Below are positions 34,211 through 42,019 of a stretch of 42,019 bases of DNA, in pieces. The DNA lies in assembly GCF_000344685.1 (NCBI RefSeq), contig NW_006920425.1:370243-412261 (forward strand), read 5' to 3'. The notes under the pieces are model-generated. The model worked only from the letters and a program-made list of their open reading frames with translations, was not told the origin of the DNA and ran no database searches. The translations under genes and the position numbers were made by a program. Numbering within the stretch: position 1 is the first letter of the stretch; every line of letters starts with the position of its first letter. Source of the stretch: Gloeophyllum trabeum ATCC 11539. Lineage: Eukaryota > Basidiomycota > Agaricomycetes > Gloeophyllales > Gloeophyllaceae.

Positions 34211-34457
34211 TGATCTCTAGTCTCGAACCAGATGGTGGGCTTGTGGGAAAGGGGAGGACAAGTCCCGATGCCTATCCCCACAGGTTAGGTCACACGATAG
34301 ACAGTCACAGTCAATCACGAAATGCCAAATGCCTCATCCCCTCTCCCTTAAGCAAAAAATTTGCCGAGGGAACATATCAGTGATATCACTAAGGAAGGAG
34401 TCGAGAAAGGCGAAAGCACGTCATGACGGGCCTTTGGTAAGACCTCTAATTATTCGT

Positions 34458-35305
34458 CTACCACGGATCCATCAGGGGAATCCGGGTACGGACCGCCGCG
34501 ACATGATTCCCTTGCAATAGGATTCGGTGTTTAATCACCCTCACGAGTTCTCTATCATGACTATGGAGTTCCGCTGCCGTGAAACATATTCCAGCCTCAG
34601 ACTGCGCAAGTGCTTCAAGTTCCTGCCACTCGCGAAATAGTTCATCTGCGCCACTCCCACAATAACAGGATGCTTCCTTGGGACGACATCGATTTCCACG
34701 CCTGAACAAAGAGTGATTCCTGGTCTCTGCAGAGCTGACACAAGTAACGAGCCCTCCAAGTCATACGCCAGGTGCGATAAAATCTTGGTGATCATAGTAA
34801 TAGATGTACCCAGATAGGAGGAAGTTGGAAGTATTGCTCAGGAATCCTTGCCTCAGGCTGCGCACCGCTATGCCACGATCTGACAACGAGGATCAGAAGA
34901 TTCCGGGAACCATTCGAGGCGTGAGAATACCACTGGCAGTGCATGGTGAGCTGTTCAACTTGCTGATTTTCATATAGAACCCACCGGTGAAGGTAGGTGC
35001 CCATTAAGCACGAAACCCGCATGCGAGGTCGTGTGCGTTGCGGCATGTCATTGCTGGTTGAAGTATGCTGTAACTGATCGTCCATTGGTCCCCATCCATA
35101 CTAGTAGACTATGACAAACGAATCGAGACAGAGCACAGTATGGGCATCGCTGACAGATAGGCCTCTCCGATATGAATTTCAGGCTTCGGCCCGAAACCTA
35201 GTTTTCCCTGCCTGTCAGTGCCCTGAAGCTCTTGGATTTTAAATGGCTTTTCGTGGTGTTCCGGAAGCTGCGCTGCCTGCGCTTGAGCGACGGTGAGCAC
35301 CTGTC
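34458..35305 (-). pseudogene. FAD-dependent monooxygenase-like remnant
   Basis: Several minus-strand frames carry pieces resembling group A flavin monooxygenases (salicylate-hydroxylase type). There is KPFKIQELQGTDRQGKLGFG near the N-terminus, a HRW.LYE..VEQLT pattern matching the family block after the FAD fold, and a segment around LQRPGITLCSGVEIDVVPR resembling the FAD-loading region. I cannot join the pieces with consensus introns, find no clear GxGxxG motif and see no C-terminal GDA block. A TATAAA at 35376-35381 stands where a minus-strand promoter would be. Best reading: a decayed and truncated member of the cluster. It may be intact with a splice pattern I did not find, or the family call may be wrong. 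Confidence 0.4.
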
Positions 35306-35621
35306 AGTGCCAGTTAAGCTCAAAGGACTATCCGGATGCTTTCCTCCTTCGATCACATTCCGCGTTGACCGCCTGTTTATAATGGTGCGCGCCTAAGATA
35401 CGCAGCGACTTTTGCCGTGGACTTAATTTATGACATCTGACAGGATCTGATCTGGGTGTTGTGAAGTCTGGAGTCCGCTGATGCCTGATGATTCTCCACA
35501 TTGTAAAGGCTTCATAGCACCGGTGCTTGTGCTTACGCCTTCCCTCATATCCTGCCATCCCAGGTAACTCAAGTCCACCAGTGTCTCGACATCACGCGTC
35601 CGCGGAAGTTAAGCATCGACT
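35306..35621. promoter_or_regulatory. Shared intergenic promoter region
   Basis: It lies between the minus-strand monooxygenase-like remnant and the plus-strand transporter. TATAAA on the minus strand at 35376-35381 would serve the remnant. No TATA box is evident close to the transporter ATG. Divergent arrangement is compatible with joint regulation. Confidence 0.45.
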
Positions 35622-37621
35622 ATGGAAACCCATGTAGCTATTACAGAGAATATCCTCGCGCTACAATCGCCAGCGCGAAAGAAGTGTCTCCTGGCAATTT
35701 TCTGTTTCGCCCAGTTCTTGGACACTTTCAACAATTCTGCTTTATTTGCGGCAATCCCACCTATCTCAGCGGCCTTGGGGATATCCAACAGCAACTCCGT
35801 ATGGCTCCTAAGCGCTTACCAGCTAACATTTGCCGCTCTTCTTCTTATAGTACGTAGTCGCTCACTATGCATACCGCATGCAATGACTCACACTCCAGCG
35901 ATGCAGAGTGGACGGTTAAGCGACCTCTATAACCCCAGTACGTACTACCTGAGTGGCAGACACGAGTTTACTGATATACTGGTATGTCAGAGATCGTTTT
36001 CATTGCCGGTGCTGCACCTATGAGCTTTTTCGCACTTGGTGCAGGCTTTGTGCGCTCTCAAGTGCCTTTGATTGTACTAAGAGCTTTCATGGGTGTCGGT
36101 ACGTTGGGCTTTCTCACGTCCCAAGACTATGCTGAAGACACTGCAGGTGCTGCGCTCACGGTCCCGTCCGCATTACACCTTATTGTCCATATGTATCCGA
36201 AGCCAACGGAGCAGGCGCAAGCCATGAACATATTTGCGGGCTCCGCAGCTTTGGGCAACGGTGCGCAATACCATCCCGTATGCAGACGCTTTAATTTTTT
36301 AGTTACACCGCGCGGTATCAGTTATTGGGCTCATCATAGGCGCGCTACTGGTCACTTATACATCCTGGCCATGGGTGTTCTATTTCGTTGCCATTGTGGC
36401 TTTCTTCATATCTGTTGCTGTCTTACTCTTGGTACCGTCTCGCAGGGAAACTTCTCTGTCTGTTGTTGAGAAGGCAACTCGCTTTAAGAGAATCGACCTC
36501 TTCGGAGTATCTCTTTTGACAGGTGAGAGCAATTGTGATTCCTTCTACAATCGTTTATTGACTCTTGGTCATTTTTTGTGCAGTCGCCTTGATCCTGCTT
36601 GTGTATGCTGTCACATCTGGGTCTATCAATGGTTGGCGCACCGCCGGTGCTATTGCACCGCTGATAATATCAGTAGTTTTGGCAGTTATCTTCTTTGTCT
36701 GGGAGGCTAGGATTGAAGAAAGTCTCGCATCCTTGTGTGTATTGTTTGTTCTTCCAGTGTCTTATCCCGCCACTGATGAAACCGGTGCTAAAGACCTCCG
36801 AAGATGTGGTTTTACGAGAACTTCAGCATCATCGTTGCTACGGCGCTCATACCCTTCATGTGGTGGGGAACTGTGCAAATGCTCCTCTCTTGGTATTGGC
36901 AGGAGATATTCGGATGGACCACAATAATGACTGCTGTACATTTGTGAGTATCGTGTCTCATGGAATTGAACCTATTTGATAAGCTTCTATAGTTTGCCCA
37001 TCGGCCTTATGGGGTTCCCTGTCGTGGGAGCCACCAATATTATGCAGAAAGTTCTCCCGCTGAAGTATGTCATGCTCATTGGACAGATTCTGTGTCTTGT
37101 GGGCACGGCTCTTCTGGCTTTTGGAAACTCGCCGCATCGCTATTGGTCCTTCGTTTTTCCAGGACTTCTTGTTGGCACGTCAGGGAGTACAATGATTTTT
37201 GCCACCGTAAAGTGTGTATCCATCTCGTTCCATACTGGGCAAGCAGTTGCTGAGCAGGATGACTATGTTACACAGTATGGGAGTCTTCGCTGTTACCCCT
37301 CCTGCAGTCGCGGGCATGGCAGGCGCCATTTTCAACTGCGCCCTTCAAGTAAGCTGCGCTGTCGGCACTGCAGTCATCACTTCAATTCAGATCAGCGTGG
37401 AAGCTGAACACGGAGGTCCTCGATCCTTCTATGGACGCTCTGCAGGCTTCTGGTTCATGTTTGCATTTGTCGCATTCATAACTCTCTGCGTGGTAGTATT
37501 CATGCACAACACTTTGCCACCAAAGAAAGGGAAGGTTGATACAAATTCTCATAAAAGTGATCCCCATGATGGCCTGCCCGAAAGTAAGCTTCCAGATGAC
37601 AGTGTGTTGCCTGTAGTGTAG
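35622..37621 (+). CDS. MFS transporter, drug:H+ antiporter type
   Basis: A plasma-membrane multidrug or metabolite exporter of the major facilitator superfamily. Nine exons: 35622-35849, 35907-35937, 35991-36098, 36147-36260, 36322-36522, 36584-36734, 36794-36943, 36993-37206 and 37244-37621. They sum to 1575 nt, 524 aa, without a stop; the last acceptor could also be 3 nt further on. Start: ATG at 35622, followed by a short cytosolic tail and FAQFLDTFNNSALFAAIPPI as helix 1. SVWLLSAYQLTFAAL and the loop SGRLSDLYNPK match the helix 2-3 motif A region. About 12-14 hydrophobic segments follow, with TSWPWVFY as an inter-helix motif and a hydrophilic C-terminal tail. Beside a halogenase and a reductase, export of the product or self-protection is the likely role. 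Confidence 0.88.
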
Positions 37622-38511
37622 GGTATCTTGCCTATGTAGGGTTTTGGTTGAAGCAGGCCATGGGGCATGAGGAAGATCTGGAAGTAGCTACAAGGTCATT
37701 GGTATCCAATGGCATGAACTTGGGGGAAGCAGGTCACTGCTGCACATGGCATTTTCATGAGTCCTGAGGCTGTCTTAGTATTTGTATTGCCTGCAGTATA
37801 TTACTACCGGTGTATCTTTCTTCAACATGTGTTGAACTTGAAGTTCTCTGAGTTGACACTGATATCTGATACTTCCATCCAATGTACATCTGCAGCCTGT
37901 CACCTTTCCATCATTATACCAGATAGTTCCCCTTAAGCTTTGCAGACAGATGTAGTCAACTATCATCATCCAATAAGTGCACTGGTGACATAGCCATGCA
38001 GTGCATTCAACGATAATACCCAAGTACCTATGTCACGCACAGTCGTGCCACAGCAATACGGAAGCCAATCAGAGTGCTCCAATCCCAACCGGTACGTCAA
38101 GGACCCCAGCACCGCACCTTCACACATTGAGCAACTGATAATATGATATGTGGTGGCAATCGGCCCCATATGTCAATACAATATTATGAATTCCACACAA
38201 CCACCATGTACAATCGTATACTCCCCATATGGGAGCTGAGCCACATATGATCCCCTACATTGACAATGTCTGGGAATATCAAGTAGAAACAAATGTATTA
38301 CCATATTTGAATATTGATTTCCGGAGATATACTCAGTGATAGAGCAAATAAGGATAAATATATGGAACAATGGGGAAGTCAGGTTTTTGACCTGATACAG
38401 TACAATGAATCCTAGCTAAAATATCAAAGCACATCTCGGGTTGATAGTGAATCTGGAATATGGATGCAAATAGCATAACACATAGCATAAAGGTGTGATA
38501 TACCTGATTCG
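37622..38511. other. Gene-free region downstream of the transporter
   Basis: No supportable gene or repeat. Short minus-strand frames exist without recognisable motifs. The first part should hold the transporter terminator. Confidence 0.45.
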
Positions 38512-38841
38512 TGATGAAGAGTTATGGAGGCAGCAGCACGCACAGTGCGCCCTACACAACTCACCTGTATTGGTTGGATGCTGTAGCTACTGGTAAAGCT
38601 CGTATGAACGACCCTTGTTATTAGGCAGCAGAGCTGCAGGGTTTATATACACAGTGGCCCATAGGCTGACTAAGCTACGTGGAATATCTATAATCCTACT
38701 GAGCTCCACCTATGATGTCACTGACCCACATGAGTTCCGTGCCATTGTACAATAATGGAATATACCAGAATATTCCAGAGGGTTCCGGTATGTTCTGGTA
38801 CGTTGTAGAACCTGGCAGCTAAGTCAGCGCCTAGTTCAACA
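38512..38841 (-). mobile_element. Solo LTR, 330 bp, copy 3
   Basis: Third copy of the 330-bp LTR, with a minus-strand TATA box at 38641-38650. The perfect 5-bp target duplication ATTCG flanks it (38507-38511 and 38842-38846). Ends, length and duplication match copy 1, so both are clean solo LTRs. Confidence 0.92.
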
Positions 38842-38866
38842 ATTCGGGATCATCCGGTATATGATT

Positions 38867-38926
38867 GGGCCACCAGTGGCTGTATCGGCAAGCCACTTTA
38901 ATAGCCAGTGGTGGCCCACTGGTGGC
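38867..38926. repeat. GCCACC/GGTGGC dyad cluster
   Basis: Words of the type GCCACCAGTGG (38869-38879) recur as inverse copies (38904-38917 and 38916-38926), so the segment can form alternative hairpins. It lies directly next to a copia RNase H fragment. A related palindrome is at 40505-40529. Confidence 0.5.
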
Positions 38927-39167
38927 TAAGAGTGGCTGGAGATATCGTCACGAGAATGGATCATGCGAAGAGAACTCATACTGTCTGTTCGACAAAGAGT
39001 AGGACAAGAGGGAGGGAAACCAATTTCTGTCAGGAGTTGACCTAGCCAGAGACCTTCCTGACCCATGTGGACAGAGGCATAGTACTGCACTTCTCCAGTT
39101 GACAAGGCAGTAGTTGTCTGCTTCTTGGTTGACCAAGCAATACAACCATTCCCAAGTAATATTGCAT
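38926..39167 (-). pseudogene. Ty1/copia RNase H fragment
   Basis: Minus strand: GNGCIAWSTKKQTTTALSTG, then EGLWLGQLLTEIGF and a CRTDSMSSLRM segment. These are the copia RNase H blocks (W-SKKQ-TVALSTTEAEY, WL..LL). It starts abruptly at an LTR-like sequence and is an isolated fragment. Confidence 0.75.
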
Positions 39168-39310
39168 TGATATGTACTAACACACAACAATCACAAAGAC
39201 CAAGGGAAATAACCTATCACACCCAGCAGTATGGGTCGAGGTGGGTATAATAAAGTTTGAGGGAGAGGGGAGGAGTAAGATGACATAGTGGAGTGTGTAG
39301 GAAGACTTAG
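39168..39310. mobile_element. Fragment related to the 1.1-kb LTR
   Basis: Starting TGATATGTAC, it follows copy B of the 1.1-kb LTR (27401 onward) for about 140 bp, including the CACACAACAATCAC block, the AGGAGTAAGA block and the GGAAGACTTAGAA block. Similarity is then lost. It joins a copia RNase H fragment to a Ty3-like fragment, so it is a truncated LTR at a joint. Confidence 0.65.
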
Positions 39311-39675
39311 AATAATAAAATCCGGTTGGTTGAAATGGAGGAGGAATCAAAGATAAAATCAGCATATCAGCCAGCAGGTCACCCACACTGGATTCTAAAT
39401 TCCTTGGGCAACATAGCAGGGACCACCTGGACCTTCTTGGTGACTGGTTTGTACTTTTTCTTGGTGGCAGCAAAGAAGGGGATTGGCATATCTCGTATTT
39501 GGCTGTCACTGCTATGAATATCTTCACCCAATGGACTTGGTGCATCGCCGAATAAATTAATGGATGAGAAATAAGACCGGACCACTGGAGACTCACAAGT
39601 GGATAAATAAAGGAATGGAAGGAAATCTTGTATTGAGGTTTTGCTATTTTCTTGATTGTGTAAAATATTGAACAC
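39311..39675 (-). pseudogene. Ty3-like pol fragment
   Basis: Minus-strand frames contain KKKYKPVTKKVQVVPAMLP and a PPPFQPTGFYY stretch. This pattern resembles the linker between protease and RT in basidiomycete Ty3 elements. A frame change separates the two halves. No catalytic motif is included, so the assignment rests on pattern memory only. Confidence 0.45.
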
Positions 39676-39740
39676 TGAGATTTGATAACGGGCGCAGTCT
39701 GAGCTAGACAGTTATAAAGACCAGTTATGGTGTAACGTTT

Positions 39741-40222
39741 GTGGCAGCCATCAATGAAAATGAGGTGTGGTATGAAGATGTCTTAAGCCCCGAGGAGGAG
39801 GACTACCTCATTGGCAAGTACTTTATCCCTATCCATAAGTGTCCAGGATCTTGGATGTCAACAAGTACTGATATAGCTTTCCAGGAAATGGTACGATGGC
39901 CGAGTTCTTATGGTGGCCAAAGCCAAATACATGTGGGTCGAGTCCGTACCATTTTGCGGGCCACTGGATGACTGGGGCAGAGATATGGTATCAGGATTGA
40001 CTCATGGAAATCAAGAATGGTACAGCTACACCTCTTACTCAGGCTGTATGGATGAACGATCTCAAAAACTTCCTACCTCATGCTGTGATACCACATCGAG
40101 TATTGTATTGTCATTGCCCCCCCTTCTCACACTTGATGCAGCAGTGGCTTCTCCGGCCATGTAGATTCACAATCAGTCATGACAACTTTCATGCATACTC
40201 TCTGTATTTTATCACACAATAA
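39741..40222 (+). other. Possible hypothetical gene remnant
   Basis: Overlapping plus-strand frames contain plausible-looking protein sequence: NEVWYEDVLSPEEEDYL, FQEMVRWPSSYGGQ, a WYSYTSY segment and HRVLYCHCPPFSHL. Different frames carry successive parts, so it would be a frameshifted remnant if real. I do not recognise the family and cannot exclude chance. Confidence 0.25.
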
Positions 40223-40504
40223 TTTGCCTGGTTTTACTTGATGTGTCCACTCAGTTATATCATGGAGATGCCTTCATCAGTGCATCAGCAAAGCATTACC
40301 CGACTTTGGCCAGGGACTTGGCTTGATTTGGGTTAACTACGTCTTAGTGCCCACTTTTTGGGTGCTTGTGGCCTTCTTGAGGCTTGAATAAGGAAAAATA
40401 AGCCAAGTCGGGCACCTAAATGCTAAAATATTGCGCTAAGATGCTGAAGGCAGTTTTGCATTTTCCTGATGTGTGAGCAGCATGCAAGGTAGGAGCGGCA
40501 AAGG

Positions 40505-40529
40505 GGTGGTGCCACTCAGTGGCACCACC
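40505..40529. repeat. 25-nt near-perfect palindrome
   Basis: Arms of 12 bp (GGTGGTGCCACT and its complement) around one central base; a further half-site GCCACTGAGTGG follows at about 40534. Strong hairpin potential. The base pattern resembles the dyad cluster at 38867-38926. Confidence 0.7.
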
Positions 40530-42019
40530 TGTTGCCACTGAGTGGTGGTGTCTGTTGCCACCGGCGGCGCACTCAATATCGATTGAAAGCCATATATGGC
40601 ATATTGTTCACAGGCTGAAGTGGATTCTGGTGTGTGAATCTGGTAAATTATATCACAAGTACCCATATGCTGAGCCATATGTGGCATATTGTGTTGAATA
40701 CACTCATGTTATATACTCAAGTTATAACTCTCGGGTGGTAGCCATTCCCATATATGTTATCTGTCATCACATATAACATGGAGTGAAAGGTTGCCTACGG
40801 GAAAAAATATACCCCTTAATGGCAGCTAATGTCATATTTGGTATTCCTTACCGTCTATTGCAGGACTAAACAATTTCAAAACAAGTCTTACATATCAGCA
40901 TCATATATCTGTGTCAACTGCCGCACATAGTCAATTCCCATGATAACACAGGGTCTCTGATGATGCAAGACCACAGAGCATGGTGCAACGCACCGAAAAT
41001 TGGGACAATATTCTGGTACACATGTTACATAGTCAAAAGCTCATATTGAGAAGCTAGGAGGTTTGGTACAGTGGTGCTGAGTGAGGGACAAACAGAAGTG
41101 TAACAGACACTATAAAACTGATTTTTCAGTCAATTTGTAGTCACCACTACAAGCGGACATAGAATCAAACATTTAAATGTGTATGGGCTCACACAAAACT
41201 ATTCTCACAACTTTTCGGGATCTTGTTCCCACAATGCTTGCGTTCGGCAAACCACTCAATTTTGTGCGTAAGGACTCATCCTTTGTACCTCAGGACTCGT
41301 AACTCCGTGAGTGCAGTTTTGGTCTCCCTCTGCTAGCTGAACAAGGACTGAGATCTCATGCGGTAGCAGGACCAGACCTTTGCACAAGGATACTTTACTG
41401 ACATTTGTACGAAGTCAACAAGTACAGCAGCTCGTGGGATCTTGAGGAGTCCTTGAGCTAATGTATCACTCTTGTGTTGTAATCCGCTACATGATGGTAG
41501 CTAAGCTTGAAACCCCTGCGGGGGGCTGTGACTGAATGCACCCCAGAAGCCAGAATAAGGGCTGAGCTTAGGATCCCTGTTCAGCCTACTGGTACCTACG
41601 GGAGCGGGAATAATTTGAATGACAACCTGCTACAGCTTGATGCTGAAACCAGGGTTGCCTACACAGGCTACACTTGAAGTTTCACGACTGTCAAAGGAAG
41701 TGAAGTGTGAACTCGGGGGATAACATGTGCTCTGCCTGGTGCATAATTGGCAGAGTCACTCCACTACCCTCATTCTACATGATTGTTATATTTTGAGACA
41801 GAACTGGGAACATAAGGCACAACAAATGCCATAGCTGTGATGGACCTCAATGGAAGAAGGTGATGCTCTTGAATACGCCACGGCGATCACTGGCAGTACC
41901 GTACGGGAAATCAGAAGGCCTCCGACATGCTGACAAACAGGATGTACCAAACTGCAGGTGGCAGAGGATGACAGATTGACTGACTAGAGAGGATGGGAAA
42001 TTTTTGTGGGGTGCCCCTA
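40530..42019. other. Gene-free region to the window end
   Basis: I see no gene with recognisable motifs or splice structure and no clear repeat apart from the half-site next to the palindrome. Frames are short. Confidence 0.45.

Overview
This is a window from the nuclear genome of a filamentous basidiomycete, most likely an Agaricomycete. The evidence is many short introns of about 45-60 nt with GT..AG ends, a KDZ-family transposase relic, two DUF6532-type genes, a chromodomain Ty3 element and Ty1/copia elements, a Kha1-type K+/H+ antiporter, and a basidiomycete-type flavin halogenase. I cannot name the species. Most of the window is a repeat-rich accessory island; only four genes look intact.

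Layout. 0.5-8.5 kb: a decayed minus-strand Ty3/Gypsy element (gag, protease, RT, deleted RNase H, integrase, split chromodomain, 343-codon tail ORF). Its gag 5' end is repeated head-to-head at 9.0 kb, and another minus-strand reading frame of unknown function fills 9.06-10.08 kb. 10.4-11.5 kb: C-terminal part of a KDZ transposase gene, broken. 12.3-13.4 kb: DUF6532-type gene with one frameshift. 13.4-17.1 kb: gene-free DNA with foldback elements. 17.1-19.9 kb: an apparently intact seven-exon K+/H+ antiporter gene. 20.2-29.2 kb: repeat mosaic with 330-bp solo LTRs, a second DUF6532-type gene, and a minus-strand Ty1/copia element cut open by two 1.1-kb solo LTRs lying in opposite orientations.

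29.5-37.6 kb: the most interesting segment, a compact group of specialised-metabolism genes. It holds a flavin-dependent halogenase (intact in my splice model, 527 aa), an aldo/keto reductase (intact, about 341 aa), a decayed FAD monooxygenase-like gene, and a divergently transcribed MFS efflux transporter (intact, about 524 aa). The combination suggests chlorination, reduction and export of a small molecule. No polyketide synthase, terpene synthase or other backbone enzyme is visible here, so either the backbone gene lies outside the window or the cluster modifies a substrate made elsewhere. 37.6-42.0 kb: gene-poor DNA with another 330-bp solo LTR, chimeric retroelement scraps and short palindromes.

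All exon boundaries are hand-built from frame continuity and splice consensus. Family calls rest on motif recognition, not on database searches.
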